From Carettochelys insculpta (lineage: Eukaryota; Chordata; Testudines; Carettochelyidae), in NCBI RefSeq assembly GCF_033958435.1, contig NC_134161.1:3162001-3226000 (forward strand): DNA of 64,000 nt, in the 5' to 3' direction. The position numbers were made by a program, and so were the translations under genes. Below are positions 45,656 through 58,449 of the stretch, in pieces (positions within the stretch are counted from its first letter, which is position 1; every line of letters starts with the position of its first letter). The notes beneath the pieces were generated by a model, which worked only from the letters and a program-made list of their open reading frames with translations, did not search any database and was not told where the DNA came from.

Positions 45656-48600
45656 TCTTCATTTGGAGTTGGATTTCCATTAAGTTTTTAGCACTTGTTG
45701 GGGAAGGGCGATTTGACCTTTCGGTTGCAGCCCTTGTCTTAACCTGGCCCTGCCCTGGAGAATGGGGGAGCTAGCAAGACAAGGACTGCAGAGTAAGGGA
45801 GGAGAGGGTGGCCCGAAGGCAGTGACTAGGAAACACACAAGCACTGTAATTTGTGTTGTAAATCCACTGACTCAAATGTGGGGTGGGGGGGTTACATAGG
45901 CCTAGGACAGAGGGTCTGCAACCAAAATCAGTGTCATTTTTTAGTCAGTTGGATACAACATCAATCCTTCAAGAGCTACAATTCATGTGGATACAAGACA
46001 TTCCAGAGGCTGCTTTGTTCAAACATTGCAAGAATGCTGCAAATGTGCATTGTTTTGCTGGTCAAAATTCAAGCACCATTTATTGCACTTTAGCCCACTG
46101 TTTAGACAGGAATCTTTTGTTGTCTTTATGCAATGGGAATAAGTACTTGTCTTCTATTCTCAACCCCATCCCCTGCAACTCACAAACCTGAGATGAACAT
46201 TGAACAAAGCTTGGTTTTGGATTCTCTAAACTGTCCATGTCTTAATAGCCTCTTACTTCAGTTGAGAGTCTGAAAAGTTTAATATTTCAAACACGAGAGC
46301 CAATAAAACTTGACATTATTAATATGATGTCAAGGGTTTTTCCAGCTGCTTAGGGAAAAACAGTGTCCCATTAAACATAGCTCCTTGCACTGTGAAATAT
46401 GAAGTGACTTGTCAATGACTACCAGCTGGAGCTATTAGTTTTTCTTCATAACCATTGATGCTGAGAAGAGGGGTTGGTTGAGAACCTTTTATGAAGATGA
46501 GCTGAGCCTGTGCAATCAGAAAGGCTTTTAGGTTTCATAGGGATCCCACTTTAACTATGGCTGCATATCAAAATATGAATTATTAAAGCCTTTATGTTCT
46601 GCAAGATGTGCATCCTCTCCCTCTTAATGTGCCTGTTCCATCAGGGCCTCTGCATTCTCCACTGGGAATTATACGCTAGACTTTAATCAACCATGCCAAG
46701 CTCTCAATGTCCTCCCCTCCTGCTTTCTCTTGCAAGCAGCAAAGGAGGGAGGGGAGTAGTCTTCATGGGTTTTGTGGTGAAGTCATGGTGAGAGGTGCAT
46801 ACTACCCAGCAATATGAGTGGCAGCTGTTACTGGGCAATGTTACACTGAGTTTCGCTTAAAGCTGGTTTTCCTCTGGGTAGCTCAAAGCTGCTTCCCTGC
46901 TTGTGGGCAGCATCGTACAAGGAATGCAGAGCTTCTGAGATCTCTTCTTACTCCACCTCTGAATATCTTTGGTAACTAAACTGCTTCCTCTTTGTCCCGA
47001 CTAAACATGAAACATGTTAACTTTTGGTCATGTGCTAATTTACGCATCACAGAAGACACAGATCGGTGAGACTGGCTTGTGATAAAATGTGCACAGGTTG
47101 GTCTACCTGAGACCTTTACAATGGGTATCTGAGCTCATTGTTACCTAATGTGGTCTAAATGCCCATAATCCCTAGTTAACATACAGGACTGCCTCCTTCT
47201 CATTTTTCTGCTTCAACAGTGAGCCATGTTTAGCTACCTCATAGGGAAGCCATGAAGGTGAATTTCATGTTGATGCAGCTTTTTGTCAAGGGTGTTGAAT
47301 GGAAACTATAACTTTATGGGGAAGTTAGGGCTGTGAGGCCCTTTGTAACTCACCTCCTGTGCTAGGAACCAAGATGGCTGACAATAGGCCCCTCGGATTG
47401 GAGCATCTTGTTCATTTTGGGGTTCTGGTTGTCCTTGAATGCTTGGTCACATTTTTAAATGAGTTTACAAATGTGATTGTAAGGAACAGCCCCACCAGCT
47501 CTTCTCCCCCCTGCCCCCAGGGTGTGTTTGATCTGGTCTATGCTTGAGTTGAGAATCCTGCTCGTTAACACATGTTTAAAATGACTAAAATCCCATACAA
47601 ATACGCCCCCCATGCAGGGTTTGTGGGCGTGGAAGAAGCGGCAATAGTTAGCGGTAACTCAGCGTAAGCCAATCTGGAGTGACTGACTCTCACATTTGAC
47701 TATCCAGCTTTTCCTTCTGCCAGTCATGTTGCAGCCATTCTGTGGACAATTTACATCCCTTCTGGTCATCAGCTGGGAAGTGACATCTTGCTCAGGCTGC
47801 TCGTGCCCCTGTCCCATTCCCCTGCTTCCATCCGCATATGTGGGAAGTGATACAACACCATCTGAAGCAGGATTTGACAAAAGGCTGCCACGGATGCTGT
47901 GATATTCAGTACCCTCTGACCAAAACTGCCTTCTGAAGAGCAAATGGCTTGGGCTTTTGTAGGCCTCTTGTAAATGGCATGCTCCTCTCCCTGCAGCTGG
48001 CTTAAGGATTGGCATGCTTCCTGGTGATGAGGCATTGACCACCTTAGCTGTGCTTTGCAGGCCTTCATTACAGAGCAGTTTCCATTGGCCTCTGATTATA
48101 GGCGTGCTCTCTCCAACCTTTCTGGGGTCTGTTTAGACCATAGCATCATGACAGTGTGTACACAACACATGTTAAACAACAAAAATCCCAACCCTGGTTC
48201 CACCCACTGAGTCTCTGCTTGGGATTTTGTACTTGGCTGGCTGAGAAGTGTCAGCCTTCATAAACTCCATGCAATGAGGTAGCGAGCCCCAGTACTCTGA
48301 AATGCTGGCCAAGGACAGTGCTAACAGACAACCCCAAGTGCTGAGGTACTGCCACCTTCTCTGCACTGTGCTGGGTCCTGTCTCTGAACCCAGCCTGGCT
48401 GCTTAAATTCCATCCAGGGAGGAGGGAAACTTCAGCAGTCTGTCTGTGTGCAACCTTCCTTCACCACCTTCTTTTTTAATGTCTTAATCAAGTATCTGAT
48501 AAGAGAACAGATCCATGAAAAGGACAGGTATCTTGACAAGACACATGCAGACTCAAGTCACACTCTTCCCTGCAGAGCGCCACAGATCAGTGTTTCCCAC

Positions 48601-49269
48601 AAGAGGGAAAGACCAAAAAGACATTTTTGTACCCTTCAGCCTCCACCAGCACAGTTCAAAAGACCAATCTCTTCAGAAAAATTTAAAGGAGAACTTTTTT
48701 GATGTCTATTATGGTCTCTTGTGGTCCACAACAGTGCTGCTGGCAGTATATGGAGTCATGCAAAGCCAGAGCGGGATTACTTAAGTGCCTGTAGTTCTTT
48801 GATTAACTAGTGTGTATTTTTATGACACAATCATAGACCTACACTGATATCTTACTAATATTGTTCAATAGACGAAATTGCTCTTTCCTGCAGTATGTTT
48901 CCTCTTCAAGGGCATGTCTCTCGGATCTCATGCTCAGCGTGTTTGGAAAACATAAATTCTGGGGCATGTTGACCTGCCTGTGTCAGCATTGCACCAATCC
49001 AGCATAAATTCATGAATCTGAAAGCCTAGAAAAACTTTCTTATTGATAATGCTGGCAAAATGTGCAATTGTTGCATTGGGAGCCATAATCAAACAGAATT
49101 CCCCAGGGGGTTCAGTTAAGTTAACAGGCCATTGTAGCCATGTCATATGACTATCTGTGTGAGCTAAAGCAGAACTCTTCCTCCCCTGTTGCTTCACTTG
49201 TCAGTTGGGGTTGCAAACTGTTGAGGGCAGGAGCTGTCCCTTCCTCTGTTGGTACAATGCCTTGCAGGA
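45656..49269. other. Anonymous noncoding stretch
   Basis: No gene or classifiable repeat was recognised. Open frames of up to 127 codons (for example 48,042-47,659, -) overlap other frames and lack domains. Confidence 0.4.
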
Positions 49270-49445
49270 TGTGGACCTGACCTCTTGAGTCCTCTTCAGT
49301 GCTATGTGGTACAAATAACTTATCGCACTCTTCATCCATATACCTCAACAGCTTTTACCCATTTCACAGAGAGGGTAATTGGATCACTGAAAGAACTTGC
49401 TCAAAGTCATACAGCAAGTTGGTGGCAGAGTCTAGGTCTCCACTG
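49270..49445 (-). mobile_element. MIR-type SINE
   Basis: On the minus strand GACTCTGCCACCAACTTGCT, GACTTTGAGCAAGTTCTTTC and CTCTGTGAAATGGGTAA follow the MIR core order. This is the best preserved MIR in the window. Confidence 0.75.
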
Positions 49446-49974
49446 ATAGTAAGAGGTGGTCTTTCTCTCAACTAACTGGCCATTGTGTTTTTGGCCCCCA
49501 CCCTATTCCCAACAGGAACAAGTCCAGGTGTCCTGTTCAGGGACATTTGCTAGCTTTTTGCCTACAGTCATGCAAAAGGTGATGACAAGAAGTGAACACT
49601 TCACCCTGATTTTGCTTCCTGGTGAAATCTGGCACATTTAGTGAAACACAACTCTATGGAGCATGAAGGGCAGCTTTAAGGTTTTTTTACTTGAGTTCAG
49701 TTAGAAAAATGGCTCCATGAACAGGGCAGAAAAATACATAATGGGGAAAATGACTGAAGTAGCCCTGGCCAGAGCTCTAATTTCTCAGTCTTTTGAAAGA
49801 AATTAACAGACTTCCCCATCTCTTTAAACTCTCAGGGCTTGATTTTCATTTTGCTGGAAGTTCCCTGTACACTTAGTGGGGTAGCAAAAGGCGCTCTAGT
49901 GCTGGGAAAGGGGTCTTGGCAAAAATGAGCATATGGTGCTTAGCTGCTATTAAAATGAAGTTTTAAACTGTATC
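49446..49974. other. Anonymous noncoding stretch
   Basis: No gene or repeat was recognised. Confidence 0.4.
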
Positions 49975-50448
49975 CACTGAAGTAGTTTTGCAACCTTTTT
50001 ATGAAGTACACCTTTTTCAGAAGAGTATCCCCAGACTTATCCTGAGTACCCCTCAGGGTACACATACCACCAGTTGAGAAACATGGTCCTACCATAATGT
50101 GAGTTCTTGAAACAAGTCATTCAACTTTTCCAAATGACTACCCTTTCGAGGAGTCAGATTTGTTTTGCATACAAGTTACGTGTCATTTAAAAAGTACATG
50201 CAAAAATATCAACTACTGAAAACTTGCTGCTGATCTACCATCTTGTTGAACGAGTTGGAATAGGAACATTGTCCTTACATGTCAGCATAAGACATGCAGT
50301 GGTAGAAACAAGTCATTTGAATGAACTTGAAGATTGTACCTACTTGACTAGTTTTTTTTATGTAGCCTGTTGTAAAACTAAGCAAATCGAGATGAGTTGA
50401 TGGAACACACAGGTCTTACATGGACCCCAGTTGAGAGAAACTGCACTG
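49975..50448 (-). mobile_element. Two hAT-type remnants of the 24,533 family
   Basis: Around 50,345-50,405, ATGTAGCCTGTTGTAAAACT and GATGAGTTGATG mirror the interior of 24,533-24,889. It ends at CCCCAGTTGAGAGAAACTGC, an inverted terminus. A second terminus (GTACACATACCACCAGTTGA, to about 50,096) lies to the left, so two broken copies or one rearranged copy are present. Confidence 0.55.
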
Positions 50449-50875
50449 AAGGACCCCCTCAGTGCATCGTGGATAAAAGCAAAAGCTGCCCCCTTAGGAC
50501 AACAGATTAGGCCTCGCACCACTGTCCAAAGTTGGCAAAGCTAGGCTCTTCTCGTAAGTCACTGCTATTATCTCCCGCACATGAGGGAGGAGGAAGAGGT
50601 GAAACAAAACTGGAGTATTTTTTGCCATTCAGCCTGGCTGACAATGGCAGCCAGAGCATGCTGGATGGGTGTGTTGGCAATCTGTAAGCAGCTCAGGACT
50701 ATGGGCATGCCAAAACGTGTGAGCTGACAGACAAGATCCCCAGGGATGGGCCAACGGCTCCTGACAATGAAAAGTTTGTCTCCTTACCAAAAGTGGGAGT
50801 GAATTGGGCTGGCACTGGCAGCTTGGCTCACTTGGAATCAGAATTTCCTGGCTCCTCCATATCAGCTCTTGCCTT
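50449..50875. other. Anonymous noncoding stretch
   Basis: No gene or repeat was recognised. Confidence 0.4.
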
Positions 50876-52576
50876 CCTGCTGAGTGTGACAACCATACTC
50901 TGTCAGACTGAAGGTCCCTCCAGTCCAGTATCCTGGCTGCTGACAGCAGCCAATGCCAAATGCTCAAGAGGGAGTGACCCAAACAGGCAATCTCTTTCCA
51001 TCCACCTCCAGCTTCTGACAGACTAGGGACACAATACCTTACCCATCCTGGCTAATGGCCATTAATGGGCCTAAGATCCAGGAATTTTTTTTAAACCCTG
51101 TCCTACCCTTCACAGCATCCTCTGGCAAAGTTTCACAGCTTGACTGTATGCTGTGCGAAGAAAAAGGTCCTATTTGTTTTAAGCCTGCTGCCCATTAATC
51201 TCATTTTGGTGTCCTCTAGTTCGGATATTATGGGAACAAGTAAACTTTGTCCTTGTTCACTTTGTCCACACCTGTCATAATTGTGTATACCCCTGTCATA
51301 TTCCCTGCCCTATCCTTAGTCTCCCTTCTTTCTAAGCTGAAAAGTTCTAGTCTTTCTAATCTCTATTTGTAGGGGACTTGTTCCAACCCCCTAATCATTA
51401 GTTCCCTTTTCTGATCCTTTTTGAATGCCAATATATCTTTTTGAGAGGAGACCACATCTGCGCATAGCATGGTTTTATATAAGGGCAACAAGGTTTTCTT
51501 ATTCTGTCCCTTTTTAATGATTCCAAATATTTTTTCTTTTGACGGCTGCTGCATGAATGTGTTCAGAGTTATCTGCAATGACTCAAAGATCTTTCCTGAT
51601 CAGTTGTAGCTAAATTAGCCCTCATCCTACTGGATGTATAGTTGGGGTTATTTTTTCCAGTGTGCATTACTTCACGTTTACCTACACTAAATTTCATTTG
51701 CCATTTTGTTGACCAATTACTCAGGTTTGAGATCTTTTTGAAGTTCTTCACTCTGCTTTGGTCTTAATGATTGTGGGCAGTTAGCATCCTCTGCAAACTT
51801 TGCCACCTCACAGTTTACCCCTTGCTCCAGATAATTGATGGAAAAAGTTGAATAGGATTGGTCTGAGGACTGACCTTGGAGAATGTCACTAGTTACCCTT
51901 CTCCATTGTGAAAATTTACTGTTTATTCCAGCCTTCTGTTTGCTGTCTTTTAGACAATGCTCAATCCGCAAAAGTATCTTCCCTCTTCTCCCACAACAAC
52001 TTAGTTTACGTAAGAGCCTTTGCTGAGGGACCTTGTCAAAGGTTTTCTGGAAATCTGAGACTACTATATTGACTGGATCCCCTGTCCGCTTGTTTTTTGA
52101 CCCTTTCAAAGAACTCTATTACAGTAGAAAGGCATGATTTTCCTTTACAGAACCCATGTTGACTTGTGCCCAACAAATTAGTTTGAGGTACAGATGTTAC
52201 TGGTCTGTAAATTGCCAGGACCATCTCTAGAGCCCTTTTTAAATATTGGTGTTACATTAGCTATCTTCTAGTCGTTGGGTACGGAAGCTTCTTTAAAGCA
52301 TAGGTTACAAACCACAGTTAGTTCTGCAATTTCATGTTTAAGCTCTTTTGGAACTCTTGGGTGAATGCTATCTGGTCCCTCTGACTTGATACTGTTATCA
52401 GTTCCAAAACCTTTTCTAATGACAGCTTAGTCTTGGACAATTGCACAGATCAACCACAAAGGATGGCTCACATTTGGGGAATCTCCCTAACATCCTCAGC
52501 CATGAAAACTGAAGCAAAGAATGGATTTAGTTTCTTCGCAATGACTAGATGGTCTTTGAGTGGTCCTTTGTATCTT
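50876..52576 (-). mobile_element. CR1 LINE copy 3, part 1: 3' UTR and reverse transcriptase (antisense)
   Basis: The left part is the CR1 3' untranslated region (CAGACTAGGGACACAATACC, GGCTAATGGCCATTAATGGG). The rest is ORF2 in reverse. On the minus strand, 52,109-51,717 includes VSDFQKTFDKVPQQRLLRKL (the palm region with its first catalytic Asp) and EVAKFAEDAN, where FADD is expected in an active enzyme. Next to it lies WSTKWQMKFSVGKREVMHTG. Frames are broken by several shifts, so the copy is dead. It is interrupted at 52,577 by a foldback SINE. Confidence 0.9.
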
Positions 52577-52771
52577 CAAGAATAAGTAGTCCTGTGGCAC
52601 CTTATAGCCTAACGGATATTTTGGAGCATAAGCTTTTGTGGGCAAAGATCCACGCATTTGACAAAGTGGGTCTTTGCCCACAAAAGCCTATGCTCCAACA
52701 TATCTTAGTCTAAGGTGCCACAGGACATCTTGTTGGTCTCAAAGAGAGACTAACATGGCTACCTCTGACCT
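52577..52771 (-). mobile_element. Foldback SINE, fourth copy, inserted in CR1
   Basis: TTTGTATCTT occurs directly on both sides (52,567-52,576 and 52,772-52,781), and removing the insert makes the CR1 reading continuous. The left arm (AGTCCTGTGGCACCTTATAG to GTGGGCAAAGATCC) inverts the right arm (TCTTTGCCCACAAAAGCC to AAGGTGCCACAGGAC). Only the right side continues to a head, whose reverse complement is GGTAGCCATGTTAGTCTC. This is the same plan as 5,720-5,915. Confidence 0.85.
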
Positions 52772-53290
52772 TTTGTATCTTGACCTAGGGGCCCCACTGG
52801 TTGTTCACAGGCTTCTTGCTTCTGATGTACTGGAATATTTTTATTGCTCTGAGTTTTTGCCTAGCTATTTGTTATGCTCCTTTCTGGGTCTTGTTGTTGG
52901 AATTTTACATTTAATGAGGCAGTGTTTACACTTCTTTCTTTCTCCCTAGGATTTGAGTTCTCCTTTTTTAAAAAATGCCTTTTTATCTCAAAGCCACAGT
53001 GGCACTTTATTGGGTCTCTTACTGTGTTTTTTTTAATTTAGGGTATACATTTAAATTGGACCTTCTTACGGTATCTCTGGAAACTTCCATGCAGCTTGCA
53101 GGGATTTTACTTGTCACTACCTCTTCTAATTTCCATTCAACTAACCTCATTTCTGCATAGTTCCTCTTTCTGAAATTAAATGCCAGTGTTAAACTGCCGA
53201 GATGTTCCCACCACAGTAATGTTAAATGTTCTATTATGATCGCTATTTCCAAGCAGTCCTGTTGGTTACCTCTTGGACCAGATCCTGCAT
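52772..53290 (-). mobile_element. CR1 LINE copy 3, part 2 (continuation)
   Basis: It resumes at GGGGCCCCACTGGTTGTTCA and runs through TTCCATGCAGCTTGCAGGGA and TTGGACCAGATCCTGCATGG, all in the CR1 antisense order. The segment 53,077-53,135 is the normal-orientation counterpart of the flipped piece at 23,011-23,069. Confidence 0.85.
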
Positions 53291-53369
53291 GGCTAAGATG
53301 CAAGGCTTGGTTTGGTTACCCAAAGGTAGAGACTGGTCTCTCTGCTTGCTTGGGAAAGTGAAAGTTGAT

Positions 53370-53580
53370 TGACCTGTAATCCTGGTTCTGACATGGCTGT
53401 CTATTTGGGCAATTCACCCGAAACATTCTGCTGCAGGTCACTTCTGCCTCGCCCATTTGTAAGTGGAATAGCTATTGATTACACATGCTGGAGTTTGTGG
53501 CTCCGTGGTGCTTTGCAGATGGACTGGGGCCCCATTGTTCTAGGTCCTGTGCAAACAGGGAATAAGCGCTTCCGTTGTAG
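53370..53580 (+). mobile_element. MIR-like SINE with CCCCATTGTTCTAGG tail
   Basis: CCTGGTTCTGACATGGCTGT, TGGGCAATTCACC and GGGGCCCCATTGTTCTAGGT follow the order of a CORE-SINE and its tail block seen also at 9,350 and 32,590. Poorly preserved. Confidence 0.45.
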
Positions 53581-55131
53581 AGCTTTGACTAAGAATTATT
53601 ATAGCTGAATGTTCATTGTATCAGATTTTCAGCTGGAATAAGAGCTGGCTGGTTAGGCTTTAGCGCTATTAGTCAAGCAGGTATTCAAATTGCATAGATG
53701 CATGATCTCAGTGCCGTGAAATTCCCCTGAGAGAACCTCTTTGCAAGGTTGTAGGCATGAGTGTCTATGCTGCTGTCAGTGTCTCCATTTCTGCACATAT
53801 ACTCATACAGGTCTTCAGACCAAACTTCCCACCCTGTGGACAAATAGGAGTTGTCACTGTGCCTCAGTAAAGCTTGAGGAACCTGATTACTCTAGTGGAC
53901 CTATTTGGCTTAGAATAACTACCAGACATGCAAGAGTAAGGGACAACATTTGTATGGTCAGAATTGAGCTGAAAATTATTTTCAGGTTCCAGGTGTCTCT
54001 CCTCCAGCAAGCTGAGGAACCTTGTTCCATTTAAACTTGCATGCATACCTGTTCAAGGGATGTTGAGACGATTCAATTGAGGATCAGCACCTCTGCTGTG
54101 GTCTGCACAAACAGTAGCCAGTTCCTGCCTGAAACTGCTTAGTCTTAACAATTACATATAAAACTCATTGCACATCCTCCAAACTGAGGCCAACCTTCTG
54201 AGACACCTTAAACAAGTCCTGGGATCGGAAAATAAAGCTGGGAAATGTGTACCTTTCAATGCTGCTCGCTTGATCTGTCCTCAAGAACTGTTCTGGGACC
54301 AGAAGGAAGCATTGTTGTGGGTCATATGCAAAGTGCAATAAGACAGCAGGAAAAACTTGTTGTCAGCTGACAAAGCAGGTGTGGTTCAGGAGGCCATGCA
54401 AAGCAGAGATCAGTAGCAAGGTGTCTTTCTCCAACAGTCCCTTTTGCCCAACACAATTCCTTGACGTCACCTTTAGTTGTTAAAAACTAATTCGTAAAGC
54501 AGAAGCTACAGAGAATCCTTAGGACAGCATGACAAGAAAATGCCTTGTGTAAAGGGCAGGAATTCTACACAGGGAGGAACAGGGTTTCATGGTGGGCCTC
54601 TTGTTTGTGATGTCACAAATCCTTGGTGTTCAGTTGCAGCCAATGGCGTTGTGAAAATGACACCTTGATGTATCCGTTCCATCTGATTTCTGACTGGCCT
54701 CCCAGCTCCTTAATCACAGTGAGTGATACCCAGACAGTGCTGAAGGAACAAGTTGATTCTTGGAAGTCTAGCTGGCTTGACATCTGCTTCAGAATCTGTC
54801 ATCCACGAAAGACTCTGAACTCTCCATTAAGGACTCTTAAAGCACCCATCACCATAACATTCAGCTGCTGCCTCTGAACAGGATGATCAAGATGTATAAC
54901 AACTTGGTTAATATGAATGGAGTCAGATGAGGGGAGTGCTGGGAAGAGAGCATAAGAAGCTGCAGATGGAGGTTATATGGTGCAGGGGAGCGCACAATGT
55001 AGCATTGGAATTGGAGGGTGAGCAATGCTCAGTATCAAATAATTCATTCATCACTTACCTCTCGACAGACATGAGCAATAAGCAGCATAATTCAGACCCA
55101 GATCTGAACAGCATGAACTCAGGTCAGCGTT
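53581..55131. other. Anonymous noncoding stretch
   Basis: No gene or classifiable repeat was recognised. A 151-codon frame starting at 54,927 (+) continues into the next transposon fossil and lacks domains. Confidence 0.4.
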
Positions 55132-55139
55132 ACCTAAAG

Positions 55140-55554
55140 CAGCATTTGTCAATTTTACTGGGCCACAGAACCCTCTTAAACTCAGAATTTTGCAGAAAGC
55201 AATTCCTTGCCCCATCTTCAAGCTTGACCTCTCTTGGGACTAACCCACCCATGGCGCTGTCTGGGGAGTCTACACCATGTGAGCCCAGTGGTAGGAGGGC
55301 TGGCGTGGAGGTGTTCCACTGGAGGGTTGTGGCGGCTCAGGTAGCGGGACAAGTGAGGGGCTTTCTGTGTCTACCTGCCTGATAAACTGAATTTAGTTCC
55401 ATTATTTCAGCATTAACAGCTGGATCCTTTCCGATTAAACTTAGTTCTACTGTTTCAGCAGCAGGGCAGGTAGCTACAAAAGAATTTTCTTGCAGAATCC
55501 TTAGTTTCACTTTGTGGAATCCTGGAGTTCTGCAGAACACCATTTGGGAAACTG
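55140..55554. mobile_element. hAT-type nonautonomous element with imperfect 8-bp duplication
   Basis: The left end, CAGCATTTGTCAATTTTACT then GGCCACAGAACCC, and the complement of the right end, CAGTTTCCCAAATGGTGTTC then TGCAGAAC, are inverted. The flanks ACCTAAAG (55,132-55,139) and ACCTAGAA (55,555-55,562) match at 6 of 8. Internal direct repeats AATTTAGTTCCATTATTTCA and AACTTAGTTCTACTGTTTCA lie at 55,390 and 55,437. Confidence 0.55.
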
Positions 55555-55562
55555 ACCTAGAA

Positions 55563-56774
55563 CGCACAGCTCTAGTTTTCAAATGCCCCCTACCCAGGCT
55601 GGTGACCAGACACCATAGGCTGAATTTTTCCTGCAGTCCCACAGGGGTTTGGGGTGGAACTCAATCCAGTCTCTTAATTAGCATAAAGATCTGAGCTTGC
55701 CTTTAAAATAGACTCCTAGCTCTAGTTGAGATGAGTTGCTCTGCAAACTCAAGCTTCAAGGACTCAATCCTGTAGCTGGCGGCTGTAGACCCAGTGTGAA
55801 TCAAGTACTACAGAAAACTGCGTGCAAACTAGCAGAAATGTGTATTGGACTGGACTGTCTTAGAACTGGCTTCACCTAGTGCCACAACTTCAGCATTTTC
55901 TTAAGTCTGAGTGGAAGCTATTTGCCTGGGGTATGCTATACAGTGGAGGTTTCATAGACCATAGAGTAACTGAGGAAGGATGGCAAATTTGGAAATCTAG
56001 CCTGTTTTTCATTGGCTTCATGTGTCTGGGACTTCAGCAGTGCATGGTTGAAGACCTGATTCAAATTTGTTTAAAATGGGGACTCTTCCATTTGTGTATA
56101 TTTTGACTGGGAGCCATAACAGAGACCCTCCATATGCATAACATTCAGGGTGGGACTTGGAAGGTGGCACACACAGCTGTTGCTGAAGCCTGGCATCTGT
56201 ATTAACCTAGAAAAGCTAAGAGCAGCAGAAGGAAGGGTCCAATAGCCTAACCAGTAGCCTGGGACTTGCAAGGCCCCAGGTGGAATTCCTTGCTTGATCT
56301 CAGACTTTCTGCATGCCCTTAAGCTCATCCTGTTATCTACACTGCATCTTGGAGCAAGTCTCCCTGCTTGGATCTGCAGACTGATGCTAGTATGTTGTAT
56401 TGGGGTGTAGACGTTGTCTCAGGCTGCAGCTTGGCCTCAGGAAAAGTAGCAATCGGGACAGGCAATGGGCATGAGACCAGACACAAGCCTTGGCCTCAGG
56501 TCCCATTTTAGCATGTGCCTTAGATTCTGGCTGGGATGGTCCCTCCCAGCTGCAATTGGACATGCTATCTGTGCCTTAATCCCCATTGGTACAACAGCAA
56601 CAATAGCATAGCCCCACCTCAAGTGAGAGTGAGGGCCAAACTATTCAGATTTCGAGGCCCTCATGGACTGTAGTAATAGGTCTTCTAAGTATCATGGGTG
56701 GAAGATGTGTATGGGTCTGGCAGAAGGAGAGAGCAGTGTCATGCGGGCTTACAAATTGTCAAGCAAACACCTAT
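55563..56774. other. Anonymous noncoding stretch
   Basis: No gene or repeat was recognised. Confidence 0.4.
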
Positions 56775-56850
56775 TAGGGTGACTTAGATGGTGCTTGGTG
56801 CTGTGATGAGGGCAGAGGATTGAATTAGACTTCTCAATGTTGCTTCCAGA
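56775..56850 (+). mobile_element. tRNA-derived SINE, 3' piece
   Basis: GGTGCTTGGTGCTGTGATGA, then GGCAGAGGATTGAATTAGAC and GTTGCTTCCAG, resemble the CR1-like tail also present at 29,728-29,838. Confidence 0.45.
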
Positions 56851-57023
56851 GGTGGTCTGAATCTGTGCTGCTCCCTTTAAAGGTGGAGGTGTTCTCATGG
56901 CAGGTATAGACAGTTGGCAACTTTCCTTGGTAGACTGGCCATTAATGTATAAATCTAGAAGCCACGAGCCTAATCCAAAGCCCTTTGAGTAGTCTGATTT
57001 CTAGGTATATTAAATTTCAAAAT

Positions 57024-57175
57024 GGAGATCCTTAAAACTGGAAGGGACCCCTGAGAGGTGGAGTTGACTCCCCTGCAGATGTGTTAATCTATTTGCTCTA
57101 GACTCCTAAATGGCCACTTGAAGGATTAAACTCTCAACCCTAGATTTATAAGGTCCAATGCTCAGCCCACAGTTT
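57024..57175 (-). mobile_element. tRNA-derived reptile SINE, nearly complete
   Basis: On the minus strand the element reads GGGCTGAGCATTGGACCTTA (A-box side), GGGTTGAGAGTTTAATCCTT (B box) and GGCCATTTAGGAGTC. It then ends in the CR1-like tail GGGGTCCCTTCCAGTTTTA. This order corresponds to the tortoise-type RNA polymerase III SINE. The tail match explains its mobilisation by CR1 machinery, as known for the family. Confidence 0.7.
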
Positions 57176-58340
57176 GGGGTAAGGATAGCGCAGGTGTTGA
57201 AGTTCTAACTCAGTTGCATAGAGTACATGTGTGTGATTGCATAGGAGTGGGGAGCTTTCCAACTTTTTCCAGTGATACCTTTCCTGCCCTCTACTATGTA
57301 TTTTGAAGAGTTTCTGAAGCGCTTCTCCTGGTAAGAGCTAGGACCACCAAATGAAATGGACAAACTTTAATCCCTTTTTAAGACATCCAAAATAAAAGCT
57401 TGATAAAATATTTTTTCAAAACTAATCATTTAAATAAAGCATGTGTACTCTTAATTTCCAAAAAGAAGCCCTTAACTCAGGACCCAAGCAACACAGTAAT
57501 TCCAAAGTGGTTAAACGGCTAGATAATACTTGGCCTCTTTTGCCAATCTCTGCTGCATGCAAACTCAAGGAGCCTGACATCTGGGAGGGTCTAGTGCTTC
57601 CAGGCCATGTCTGTGGCAAGATTAATTTGAATTTAAGGCAGTTGGATACTACCATGTGACCATCTTCACTTTAAATACCATTGGCTTGATTTAGGGAACA
57701 CTACTATTGAGATTACAGTATCGTTATCTGATGGGTATAGCGTTAAGCTTGAGTTCAAAAGTCTAAAGGCTTGTGTGGAAGCACTAAGTCTTAAAATCAA
57801 ACTTCGCCTCTGGAAGTGGCCCATATGTTACCCACAATGCCCCTCAGGGCTCTGCTCTGGCCACTGCTCTCCCGGTGCACAGGAATTAGGCAACAGGAAG
57901 ATGGTGAATTTCAAAGCAGGAGCAGCAAGCCTGTGGCTGTGGGCTCATGTTTGTATGAGAGCCTGAGGAATGGCTTTGCTACTAGTGCTGTGAGCACATG
58001 TATTACAAATAACCTGTGCAGGAAGCTTGTGGTTCATCTTTGGACTTATTTTTCTGCTCTGCCTGGTGCCAGCCACTGTTCCACCACACCACATTGCAAC
58101 AAGGCTGTTGTGGAGGTTGTGCTTATGTAAGAGGCTGAGAAAATTCTCAGCAATTTACACTGATGTGGGACCCCCCCCTTCCCCACTGGTACTGCACAGT
58201 TGGGTCCTTGCCCATGCGCAGCAAACAGCGGGGGGGGCAGCCCCCACTGGGTAAAAGCTGTGCCTGCCATTGGTTGCTGACCATGCTGCCAGGCAGCACC
58301 ATGTTGGAGCTTGTGTGTGTTGAGGGCTCCAAGGGCATGG
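57176..58340. other. Anonymous noncoding stretch
   Basis: No gene is supported. GTAAGAGCTAGGACCACCAA near 57,331 is shared with about 5,311 and marks a dispersed repeat of unknown type. Confidence 0.4.
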
Positions 58341-58346
58341 AAATTT

Positions 58347-58447
58347 TGGGGGCTTGCAGCTGTTGTGGGGGGACATCCCCTGGTGGCTGAGATAATGGGG
58401 GGCTTGCTGCTGCCAGGGGGACATGTCCCCCAGAAGCTAATGTAATT
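58347..58447. repeat. Two-copy tandem repeat, unit about 50 bp
   Basis: GGGGGCTTGCAGCTGTTGTG and GGGGGCTTGCTGCTGCCAGG start successive units. Both continue through GGGGGACAT-CCC to a GGTGGCTGAGATAAT or GAAGCTAATGTAAT segment. The following G run may be the start of a third unit. Confidence 0.65.
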
Positions 58448-58449
58448 GG

